This document shows positions 1 to 6,854 of a DNA stretch of 64,000 nucleotides, piece after piece (the first letter of the stretch is position 1; every line of letters begins with the position of its first letter). The translations under genes were made by a program, and so were the position numbers. The DNA is from Erinaceus europaeus. Lineage: Eukaryota > Chordata > Mammalia > Eulipotyphla > Erinaceidae. The notes under the pieces were generated by a model, which saw only the letters and a program-made list of their open reading frames with translations, was not told the DNA's origin and made no database searches. The stretch is from positions 22,001-86,000 of the forward strand of contig NW_026647256.1 of the NCBI RefSeq assembly GCF_950295315.1, read 5' to 3'.

Positions 1-281
1 GAGCCCTCTGTGATGTCCTAGCCCCTGGCAATCTGTGCTGGCCACACTGGCACTGGGCAGCCCAACTGCCCTGCCACTAGGTCAGGCAACAGCGCCCAGA
101 CGCCTGGGCCCTGGCACAGAGGGACGGAAGGATGGGAAGACAGTGCTGACCGACGAGGGACCTCAGGGCTGGCAGCCAAGAGAAGACAGGTGGAGGTGCG
201 CCCGGGATCCATGGAGCCCAGGCCAGAGCTGCCTGTATGCCTGCCTGCCTTCCTGGATGTCTGTATGCTGCCTTTGTCCAG
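1..281. other. GC-rich unique segment of monomer (unit 1)
   Basis: This is non-repetitive GC-rich sequence with no recognised gene. It contains CCACTAGGT at 74-82, which matches the left part of a CTCF consensus but lacks the following GGC. It also holds the diagnostic T/G variant at 212 and several short open frames on both strands. It ends in CAG at 279-281, directly before a splice-donor-like GTAGGT. The same segment begins every unit. No homology is recognised and no function is assigned. Confidence 0.6.
74..82 (+). promoter_or_regulatory. Partial CTCF-like half motif
   Basis: CCACTAGGT fits the first nine positions of the CTCF consensus CCASYAGRKGGCRS, but the next bases are CAG rather than GGC. 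It is recorded because two better cores occur in the same monomer. Alone it is weak. Confidence 0.2.
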
Positions 282-390
282 GTAGGTTTCTCAGGTCCCC
301 TCCAATCCTGTCCTCTCCTGTCCTCACCATCCCCTCCCCTCTCCTCTCCTCCGCACTTTGCTTCTCTCCTTTGTCTGTCCTCTCTTCCAG
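282..390 (+). other. Intron-like GT-AG segment, 109 bp
   Basis: A donor-like CAG|GTAGGT starts at 282, one base from the strong mammalian donor CAG|GTAAGT. It is followed by about 90 bases of nearly continuous pyrimidine sequence and an acceptor-like TCTCTTCCAG|G ending at 390. A CTCAC branch-point-like sequence lies near 320. The segment looked conserved in every unit where I compared it. Joining 281 to 391 would link the open frame ending with ATG 257 to the open frame running to 848. The downstream frame is disrupted in other units by 4-bp changes in the GGAT repeat, so if spliced the RNA is more likely non-coding. The splice-site reading is inference from sequence only. Confidence 0.35.
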
Positions 391-655
391 GTGCCCTGCT
401 CACCAGCTCCAGCACTTGTGATGGTTCTCCAGTGACAGCTGTTCGCAACCCCTTCCACCCCCTGCCTGCCCCAAATGTGACCCAGCTCACAGGGCCTCCG
501 GCTCACCCCACCCAAACCCACACGCCCCAACACATTCCCTGGTTCAGCCCCTCTGCCCTATTCAGCCAAACCGGCCCCTTTGCAACCTACCTATGCATCG
601 TTGTTTCTCCTCACCATTCAAGGAGAGATCTCCTTTTGTACTTAGCTTGGTTGAC
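391..655. other. Unique segment between intron-like tract and GGAT repeat
   Basis: This is C-rich unique sequence, open in one plus-strand frame through the whole segment. Its translation is proline-, serine- and threonine-rich with no recognisable domain, as expected from base composition. It recurs in all units. I see no gene here. Confidence 0.5.
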
Positions 656-658
656 TGG

Positions 659-738
659 TGGATGGATGGATGGATGGATGGATGGATGGATGGATGGATG
701 GATGGATAGATGTATGGGTGGATGGATGGATGGATGGA
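659..738. repeat. (GGAT)n tetranucleotide repeat
   Basis: Twelve GGAT copies are interrupted by GATAGATGTATGGGT and followed by about five more. Copy number of the first run in units 1-19 is 12, 12, 11, 12, 10, 11, 11, 13, 13, 11, 12, 11, 13, 14, 12, 14, 13, 11 and 7. This is the most variable tract of the monomer. Because its changes are multiples of 4 bp, they shift every reading frame that crosses it. In unit 19 the first copy is interrupted by a G-to-T change at 62315 and the second run is one copy shorter. Confidence 0.95.
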
Positions 739-866
739 CAGGTCAATGGATCGGTTTTGTAGAGGCAGAGTACCATATAGGGGTACTGGAGACCGCTGGT
801 GTCAGATCCTTAGTCAATATCAAATGTAAAACATTAATTCATCAATAACAAAAATGAATAAGCACC

Positions 867-900
867 TAAATAAATAAATAAATAAATGAATAAAAATAAA
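867..900. repeat. (AAAT)n A-rich repeat
   Basis: This is a short AAAT repeat ending in AATAAAAATAAA. It contains AATAAA hexamers that could act as plus-strand polyadenylation signals, with no direct support. Units 7 (near 21410) and 12 (near 38540) each have one additional AAAT, a shared marker of those two units. Confidence 0.9.
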
Positions 901-1031
901 AACTGGGTTAAAAAATACATGGCGTCTTTGCCTTTCTGCATATGGAATGCTGTGAGGATCTTAACAAGGAAAGCATTGTCCTGAGTAGCCCATTTGAAGT
1001 CGTGGAATATTTCCTTTTCCTTTTTCTTTTT
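901..1031. other. AT-rich spacer
   Basis: This unique AT-rich sequence lies between the AAAT repeat and SINE 1. It ends in a T-rich run (CCTTTTCCTTTTTC) that merges with the SINE tail. It contains the G/C diagnostic site at 1002. I see no gene. Confidence 0.5.
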
Positions 1032-1247
1032 TTACTTTCCATTTTCTTGATTATTCACTGGAATAAATAGACAGCAATTGAGAGGGAAGGGAGGTAGAGA
1101 GAGTTTGAGACACAGAGAGAGACACCTGCAGCACTTCCGCACCACTTGTAAAGATTTCCCCTGGCAGGTGGGAACCAGGGTGTTGAAGCCCAGTCCTCCT
1201 GCATTGTAACATGAGTGCTTAGCTGGGTTTGGCACCACCTGGTACCC
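1032..1247 (-). mobile_element. SINE 1: hedgehog-type tRNA-derived SINE (degenerate)
   Basis: Read on the minus strand, this has a tRNA-like head (GGTGGTGCC, then CATGTTACAATGC), a B-box-like GGGCTTCAACACC, and the characteristic block CCCACCTGCCAGGGGAAA. These are followed by GTGGTGCGGAAGTGCTGCAG and a CT-rich tail ending in a degraded A/T-rich 3' end. Block order and sequence match an abundant erinaceid SINE as I remember it. Many mismatches show it is old. The copy is present at the same place in each unit (4459, 7882, 11306, 14724, 18146, 21573, 25002, 28429, 31848, 35275, 38702, 42131, 45562, 48982, 52416, 55847, 59265, 62666), so it predates array expansion. Target-site duplications are not clear. 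Confidence 0.75.
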
Positions 1248-1399
1248 TTGATGGGACACTATTTTTTTAGCAATGAAAAGAAATTCTCGGGGCAAGGTAA
1301 TAAATAAATGAAGAAGTAAATAAAAGTGCATTTACATTAACTCAGTGGAAACACGCAGGGACATATACGTCTCTGTTACCTGTATTACTTCTTCATGTA
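1248..1399. other. Spacer between SINE 1 and SINE 2
   Basis: This AT-rich unique sequence has A-rich runs (AATAAATAAATG) near 1301. It contains the CpG/CpA diagnostic site at 1355, where G is kept only in units 1, 2 and 4. I recognise no gene or element. Confidence 0.5.
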
Positions 1400-1409
1400 T
1401 GGATTGATT

Positions 1410-1764
1410 GCCTCAAGGGGTTATTGCCACAGCTGAGTGCCTGTGCCACGAATAATCCACAGCTCCTGCACTCCATTTGTTCCCCTTTCGCTGCCCTTGT
1501 TGCTTGGTCACTGTGGTGGTTATTGTTGTTGTTGTTGTTGTTGTTGTTGTTACTGACCTTGCATCTGACAGACACAAAAGGAGAGAGCAGAGGAAATACA
1601 GGGTGGGAGAGAAAGATAGAGCTCCTAAAGACCTGCTTCACCCCCTGTAAAGCGACTCCCCTGCAGGTGGCGGTCTGGGGGCCAGACCCCAAATCCTTCC
1701 ACCTGTCCCCTCTATTCGTAGGCGCCACAAGCCCTTAACCCTCTGACATACCGCCAAACCTTCC
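1410..1764 (-). mobile_element. SINE 2: near full-length hedgehog AAC-repeat SINE
   Basis: The minus strand reads GGTATGTCAGAGGGTTAAG (A-box region), then a degraded B box near GGTCTGGCCCCCAG, then CCACCTGCAGGGGAGTCGC, GTGAAGCAGGTC and TATCTTTCTCTCCC. An (AAC)n run follows, then CAACAAGGGCAGCGAAAGGG and a 3' domain with GCACAGGCACTCAGC and GCAATAACCCC. This order is typical of the long tRNA-derived SINE abundant in hedgehog genomes, from memory and not searched. Imperfect flanking direct repeats TGGATTGATT (1400-1409) and TGGATTTACT (1765-1774), 8 of 10 identical, are candidate target-site duplications. It occurs in every unit, about 378 bp after the SINE 1 start. Confidence 0.82.
1523..1551. 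repeat. (GTT)n/(AAC)n microsatellite inside SINE 2
   Basis: About ten GTT copies lie on the plus strand. The run appears to keep the same length in all units, unlike the other simple repeats. It is the internal AAC tract of the SINE. The minus-strand open frame through it reads as a polyasparagine run and is not a gene. Confidence 0.85.
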
Positions 1765-1774
1765 TGGATTTACT

Positions 1775-2059
1775 TTTGAAGGCAGTATCACCTGCCTCTT
1801 TTTGAATCCTCATTATCCTGACGGTCAGTCCTGGAGACAGTGTCATGACACGACACACGGAGATCTCTGTTATCAGAGAGGACCTGGAACAGCTGCTGGG
1901 GTTCTAGTGCCAGGGCAGGAGCAACTCCCCATCCACCCTCCACGGAGTCCACCTGCCTGCATTTTGGTCCTTTTCCCTCCAAAAAAGATTTTTCCCTTTT
2001 TTCACTTTGAAAAAGGCAGCAGACAGGTTACCCAGGCAGGGGAAAAAAAATAAAAAGCC
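1775..2059. other. Spacer between SINE 2 and SINE 3
   Basis: This is unique sequence with the G/C diagnostic site at 1901, an A/T-rich run near 1980-2010 and an A-rich stretch (2043-2056) facing the following T tract. AAAAAGCCTTTTT at the junction could form a short hairpin. I see no gene or known repeat. Confidence 0.5.
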
Positions 2060-2165
2060 TTTTTTTTTTTTTTTTTTTTTTTTTACCGAAGTGAATGACC
2101 ATCTTCTGGGAAGTATAGGTTTTGAACCTGAAAACTCTGTCTGTCTGTCTCTTAGTCCACAGAAA
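2060..2165 (-). mobile_element. SINE 3: poly(A)-tailed SINE remnant
   Basis: A run of 25 T (2060-2084) on the plus strand is the poly(A) tail of a minus-strand element. Upstream on the minus strand, CAGGTTCAAAACC (plus 2118-2130) is a good RNA polymerase III B box (GGTTCNANNCC). The 3' end GGTAAAAA and the distance to the B box resemble a further short erinaceid SINE family. The head is poorly preserved. T-tract lengths in units 1-19 are 25, 25, 22, 24, 24, 25, 23, 21, 21, 25, 25, 23, 21, 24, 24, 25, 23, 26 and 33. Confidence 0.6.
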
Positions 2166-2458
2166 GAGCCACTAGCCCAGCCAGGTCTCACACGCAGATG
2201 GGGTGTTTTTGCCAGTCAAAGGTCTGCACAGCGCACTAGGGATTGGGCGACCTGAGACCCAAATGTTACATTGTAGATGGACTGTTTGCAGTTCTTGCTC
2301 CCCAGGACATTGGACTGTCTCAACTCCCTCCCCTACAGCATGAAAAAAAGACTCTTGACAACCTTGGAGCAAATGGAGTGGGGGTGAGGGGAGCTGTTTG
2401 CATGTCTGCGCTGCTCATGCCCAGGTGTCTGTGGGGGTGCGTGGCAGAGGCTGTAAGG
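2166..2458. other. Unique segment after SINE 3
   Basis: This mixed sequence becomes G-rich toward its end. It is followed by the first CTCF-core-like site. A 126-codon open frame (2243-2623) crosses it, but it has no recognised domain and ordinary composition for GC-rich non-coding DNA. I do not call a gene. Confidence 0.45.
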
Positions 2459-2461
2459 GGG

Positions 2462-2472
2462 CTAGGGGGCAG
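2462..2472 (+). promoter_or_regulatory. CTCF-core-like site A
   Basis: CTAGGGGGCAG matches all 11 positions of the SYAGRKGGCRS core of the CTCF consensus. The preceding three bases are GGG, not CCA. It sits 219 bp after position 2243 and appears in each of the 18 complete units in the same orientation. Binding is a prediction only. Confidence 0.4.
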
Positions 2473-2619
2473 AAGGAGACTGTTTGAGAGGCAGGCTGCA
2501 GGCAGGGGAGCCCAGGAGTGTGTGCAGGGCTGTGTGTGTGGGTGTGGTGGCAGGGGGTTAGGGCAGGTACCCCTGCTGGATGGTGAGATGGCAGCTGGGC
2601 TGTCCCTGGGCCCTCAGGG

Positions 2620-2630
2620 CTAGAGGGCAG
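2620..2630 (+). promoter_or_regulatory. CTCF-core-like site B
   Basis: CTAGAGGGCAG again fits SYAGRKGGCRS at all 11 positions, with GGG instead of CCA before it. It lies 158 bp from site A in the same orientation. The pair repeats every ~3.42 kb across the array. Confidence 0.4.
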
Positions 2631-2891
2631 AAGCAGGGTGGCAGTAAAGTAGCTCAGGGAGGCACACAGTAGATGTTAGTTGGGGAGCTGGGGGACAGAG
2701 GGCAAGGTGAAAGGGGGCATCTTTGAGGAGGGCTCTGGACTAGAGAGTGGGGGCAGCTGGAGGCATGGAAGGTCCCAGGAATCAGGGATTGACAGGAACA
2801 GATTCCTGCACCCACCCACTGGATAGAAGCTGCAGCAGCCAGAGCAGCAGCCCTGGCTTGCCTAGGCCAAGGGCCCTGAGTGAGTCCTTCT
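2631..2891. other. G-rich segment before GGA tract
   Basis: The segment contains several G runs, such as GGGG, GGGGG and GGG between 2688 and 2725. They could contribute to G-quadruplex formation, although one loop is long. The rest (2790-2890) is unremarkable. No gene is recognised. Confidence 0.45.
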
Positions 2892-3014
2892 GAGGATGAG
2901 GAAGAGGAGGAGGGGGTGGAGGAGGTGGAGGAGTAGGAGGAGGAGGAGGAGGAGGAGGAAGAGGAGGAGGAAGAAGAAGAGGAGGAGGAGGAGGAGGAGG
3001 AGGAGGAGGAGGGG
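2892..3014. repeat. (GGA)n polypurine tract
   Basis: This is 123 bp of almost pure purine made of GGA/GAA triplets, broken only by isolated T bases. It is C-free on the plus strand. Long mirror-like polypurine tracts can form intramolecular triplex, and GGA repeats can form G-quadruplexes (known behaviour of such sequences). Length is 123 bp in most units, 117 bp in unit 14, 120 bp in unit 17 and 116 bp in unit 18. The minus-strand open frame through it is a polyproline artefact. Confidence 0.93.
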
Positions 3015-3053
3015 CAGGAGGGCAGCTGTCAGTAGGCAACGGGATTAATAGAG

Positions 3054-3070
3054 GCCTCCATTACGGAGGC
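3054..3070. other. Short perfect inverted repeat
   Basis: GCCTCC and GGAGGC form a 6-bp stem around a 5-base ATTAC loop. It is present in all complete units. In unit 13 the loop carries a C-to-T change at 44159 that removes the CpG. It is too short to call a terminator or RNA element. Confidence 0.5.
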
Positions 3071-3143
3071 ATGTGTTCAGGCAGGCACCCACCAACCCTC
3101 AGGGGCAGCTCAGGGCACCCAGGGACTTGGTGTGGGTATCTCT

Positions 3144-3152
3144 GGGGCGGGG
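3144..3152 (+). promoter_or_regulatory. GC box (Sp1/KLF-type)
   Basis: GGGGCGGGG is a canonical GC box, known to bind Sp1/KLF factors. It is followed by a CAGT repeat (TCAGTCAGTCAG). It recurs in every complete unit. Confidence 0.45.
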
Positions 3153-3396
3153 ACTGTCAGTCAGTCAGCAAGACTGTGTGTCAGTGCACATGGTGGGACA
3201 GGGGCCTGGCGGACCTTGGTCCCCCGCCCTGGACTGTCAGATGCCAGCCCCATGCCCAGACACACACCAATCTGCCCATAGCCCCTTGGCCCGGCCGACC
3301 AGCACCTGCTTTGGCCTGGGGCTCTGGCTCTGGTGGCTGGCCACCACCCCTCAGGTCAAGTTCAGCGTGGGGGTCATGGCTGCTGGTCAACTGGAT

Positions 3397-3404
3397 GGGC
3401 GGGG
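3397..3404 (+). promoter_or_regulatory. GC box (second)
   Basis: GGGCGGGG lies five bases before the X-box-like motif. The close pairing repeats in all complete units. Confidence 0.4.
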
Positions 3405-3409
3405 TCCCC

Positions 3410-3422
3410 GTGGCCTAGCAAC
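3410..3422 (+). promoter_or_regulatory. RFX X-box-like motif
   Basis: GTGGCC-T-AGCAAC fits the X-box pattern GTNRCC(N0-3)RGYAAC with a one-base spacer. RFX factors bind X-boxes in ciliary and MHC class II promoters. It lies next to a GC box and at the end of each monomer. A one-base spacer is less typical than two, so binding is uncertain. Confidence 0.35.
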
Positions 3423-3427
3423 CACAG

Positions 3428-6400
3428 GAGCCCTCTGTGATGTCCTAGCCCCTGGCAATCTGTGCTGGCCACACTGGCACTGGGCAGCCCAACTGCCCTG
3501 CCACTAGGTCAGGCAACAGCGCCCAGACGCCTGGGCCCTGGCACAGAGGGACGGAAGGATGGGAAGACAGTGCTGACCGACGAGGGACCTCAGGGCTGGC
3601 AGCCAAGAGAAGACAGGTGGAGGTGCGCCCGGGATCCATGGAGCCCAGGCCAGAGCTGCCTGTATGCCTGCCTGCCTTCCTGGATGTCTGTATGCTGCCT
3701 TTGTCCAGGTAGGTTTCTCAGGTCCCCTCCAATCCTGTCCTCTCCTGTCCTCACCATCCCCTCCCCTCTCCTCTCCTCCGCACTTTGCTTCTCTCCTTTG
3801 TCTGTCCTCTCTTCCAGGTGCCCTGCTCACCAGCTCCAGCACTTGTGATGGTTCTCCAGTGACAGCTGTTCGCAACCCCTTCCACCCCCTGCCTGCCCCA
3901 AATGTGACCCAGCTCACAGGGCCTCCGGCTCACCCCACCCAAACCCACACGCCCCAACACATTCCCTGGTTCAGCCCCTCTGCCCTATTCAGCCAAACCG
4001 GCCCCTTTGCAACCTACCTATGCATCGTTGTTTCTCCTCACCATTCAAGGAGAGATCTCCTTTTGTACTTAGCTTGGTTGACTGGTGGATGGATGGATGG
4101 ATGGATGGATGGATGGATGGATGGATGGATGGATAGATGTATGGGTGGATGGATGGATGGATGGACAGGTCAATGGATCGGTTTTGTAGAGGCAGAGTAC
4201 CATATAGGGGTACTGGAGACCGCTGGTGTCAGATCCTTAGTCAATATCAAATGTAAAACATTAATTCATCAATAACAAAAATGAATAAGCACCTAAATAA
4301 ATAAATAAATAAATGAATAAAAATAAAAACTGGGTTAAAAAATACATGGCGTCTTTGCCTTTCTGCATATGGAATGCTGTGAGGATCTTAACAAGGAAAG
4401 CATTGTCCTGAGTAGCCCATTTGAAGTCGTGGAATATTTCCTTTTCCTTTTTCTTTTTTTACTTTCCATTTTCTTGATTATTCACTGGAATAAATAGACA
4501 GCAATTGAGAGGGAAGGGAGGTAGAGAGAGTTTGAGACACAGAGAGAGACACCTGCAGCACTTCCGCACCACTTGTAAAGATTTCCCCTGGCAGGTGGGA
4601 ACCAGGGTGTTGAAGCCCAGTCCTCCTGCATTGTAACATGAGTGCTTAGCTGGGTTTGGCACCACCTGGTACCCTTGATGGGACACTATTTTTTTAGCAA
4701 TGAAAAGAAATTCTCGGGGCAAGGTAATAAATAAATGAAGAAGTAAATAAAAGTGCATTTACATTAACTCAGTGGAAACACGCAGGGACATATACGTCTC
4801 TGTTACCTGTATTACTTCTTCATGTATGGATTGATTGCCTCAAGGGGTTATTGCCACAGCTGAGTGCCTGTGCCACGAATAATCCACAGCTCCTGCACTC
4901 CATTTGTTCCCCTTTCGCTGCCCTTGTTGCTTGGTCACTGTGGTGGTTATTGTTGTTGTTGTTGTTGTTGTTGTTGTTACTGACCTTGCATCTGACAGAC
5001 ACAAAAGGAGAGAGCAGAGGAAATACAGGGTGGGAGAGAAAGATAGAGCTCCTAAAGACCTGCTTCACCCCCTGTAAAGCGACTCCCCTGCAGGTGGCGG
5101 TCTGGGGGCCAGACCCCAAATCCTTCCACCTGTCCCCTCTATTCGTAGGCGCCACAAGCCCTTAACCCTCTGACATACCGCCAAACCTTCCTGGATTTAC
5201 TTTTGAAGGCAGTATCACCTGCCTCTTTTTGAATCCTCATTATCCTGACGGTCAGTCCTGGAGACAGTGTCATGACACGACACACGGAGATCTCTGTTAT
5301 CAGAGAGGACCTGGAACAGCTGCTGGGGTTCTAGTGCCAGGGCAGGAGCAACTCCCCATCCACCCTCCACGGAGTCCACCTGCCTGCATTTTGGTCCTTT
5401 TCCCTCCAAAAAAGATTTTTCCCTTTTTTCACTTTGAAAAAGGCAGCAGACAGGTTACCCAGGCAGGGGAAAAAAAATAAAAAGCCTTTTTTTTTTTTTT
5501 TTTTTTTTTTTACCGAAGTGAATGACCATCTTCTGGGAAGTATAGGTTTTGAACCTGAAAACTCTGTCTGTCTGTCTCTTAGTCCACAGAAAGAGCCACT
5601 AGCCCAGCCAGGTCTCACACGCAGATGGGGTGTTTTTGCCAGTCAAAGGTCTGCACAGCGCACTAGGGATTGGGCGACCTGAGACCCAAATGTTACATTG
5701 TAGATGGACTGTTTGCAGTTCTTGCTCCCCAGGACATTGGACTGTCTCAACTCCCTCCCCTACAGCATGAAAAAAAGACTCTTGACAACCTTGGAGCAAA
5801 TGGAGTGGGGGTGAGGGGAGCTGTTTGCATGTCTGCGCTGCTCATGCCCAGGTGTCTGTGGGGGTGCGTGGCAGAGGCTGTAAGGGGGCTAGGGGGCAGA
5901 AGGAGACTGTTTGAGAGGCAGGCTGCAGGCAGGGGAGCCCAGGAGTGTGTGCAGGGCTGTGTGTGTGGGTGTGGTGGCAGGGGGTTAGGGCAGGTACCCC
6001 TGCTGGATGGTGAGATGGCAGCTGGGCTGTCCCTGGGCCCTCAGGGCTAGAGGGCAGAAGCAGGGTGGCAGTAAAGTAGCTCAGGGAGGCACACAGTAGA
6101 TGTTAGTTGGGGAGCTGGGGGACAGAGGGCAAGGTGAAAGGGGGCATCTTTGAGGAGGGCTCTGGACTAGAGAGTGGGGGCAGCTGGAGGCATGGAAGGT
6201 CCCAGGAATCAGGGATTGACAGGAACAGATTCCTGCACCCACCCACTGGATAGAAGCTGCAGCAGCCAGAGCAGCAGCCCTGGCTTGCCTAGGCCAAGGG
6301 CCCTGAGTGAGTCCTTCTGAGGATGAGGAAGAGGAGGAGGGGGTGGAGGAGGTGGAGGAGTAGGAGGAGGAGGAGGAGGAGGAGGAAGAGGAGGAGGAAG

Positions 6401-6854
6401 AAGAAGAGGAGGAGGAGGAGGAGGAGGAGGAGGAGGAGGGGCAGGAGGGCAGCTGTCAGTAGGCAACGGGATTAATAGAGGCCTCCATTACGGAGGCATG
6501 TGTTCAGGCAGGCACCCACCAACCCTCAGGGGCAGCTCAGGGCACCCAGGGACTTGGTGTGGGTATCTCTGGGGCGGGGACTGTCAGTCAGTCAGCAAGA
6601 CTGTGTGTCAGTGCACATGGTGGGACAGGGGCCTGGCGGACCTTGGTCCCCCGCCCTGGACTGTCAGATGCCAGCCCCATGCCCAGACACACACCAATCT
6701 GCCCATAGCCCCTTGGCCCGGCCGACCAGCACCTGCTTTGGCCTGGGGCTCTGGCTCTGGTGGCTGGCCACCACCCCTCAGGTCAAGTTCAGCGTGGGGG
6801 TCATGGCTGCTGGTCAACTGGATGGGCGGGGTCCCCGTGGCCTAGCAACCACAG
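3428..6854. repeat. Monomer unit 2 (3427 bp)
   Basis: SINE 1 4459-4674, SINE 2 4837-5191, SINE 3 with T tract 5487-5592, GGA tract 6319-6441. GGAT 12, T 25. Diagnostic profile T/G/G/G (sites equivalent to 212, 1002, 1355, 1901), the same as unit 1. Confidence 0.97.

Larger units (their letters stand above)
1..3427. repeat. Monomer unit 1 (3427 bp, reference unit)
   Basis: Used as the reference for sub-element positions. It has 12 GGAT copies, a 25-T tract and a 123-bp GGA tract. Diagnostic sites are T at 212, G at 1002, G at 1355 (CpG kept) and G at 1901. It is identical in length and haplotype to unit 2, so the two look like a recent duplicate pair. Confidence 0.97.
3015..3427. other. GC-rich terminal segment with promoter-like motifs
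   Basis: This GC-rich unique sequence carries a small inverted repeat (3054-3070), two GC boxes (3144-3152, 3397-3404) and an X-box-like motif (3410-3422). Two overlapping plus-strand open frames (3071-3418 and 3073-3507) run through it without a recognised domain. It is the most promoter-like part of the monomer. Transcription is not shown by the sequence. Confidence 0.45.

Noticed and set aside
237..848. 203-codon open frame with a WMDG repeat tail
   Set aside because: The tail is the GGAT microsatellite read as codons. The same frame ends at different places in other units (154, 158, 173, 177 or 190 codons) because GGAT changes are 4-bp steps. There is no recognised domain.
1393..1728. 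Minus-strand open frame with a polyasparagine run
   Set aside because: It lies entirely within SINE 2, and the asparagine run is the AAC microsatellite of that SINE.
2555..2575. Telomere-like GGGGGTTAGGG
   Set aside because: It is a single occurrence per monomer with no tandem TTAGGG run, so it is a chance G-rich match.
2243..2623. 126-codon open frame in the G-rich segment
   Set aside because: No domain is visible, no splice context is seen, and the opposite strand is equally open over parts of it. It is treated as chance.
2782..3039. Minus-strand polyproline open frame
   Set aside because: It is the GGA tract read on the minus strand. It stays open only because the repeat lacks stop codons, and the flanks are not protein-like.
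3071..3507. Two overlapping plus-strand open frames of 115 and 144 codons
   Set aside because: They are the longest frames in unique DNA and recur in all complete units, but in a homogenised array conservation is not evidence of coding. Composition follows GC content and no family is recognised. In unit 18 the first frame runs into the GGA tract.
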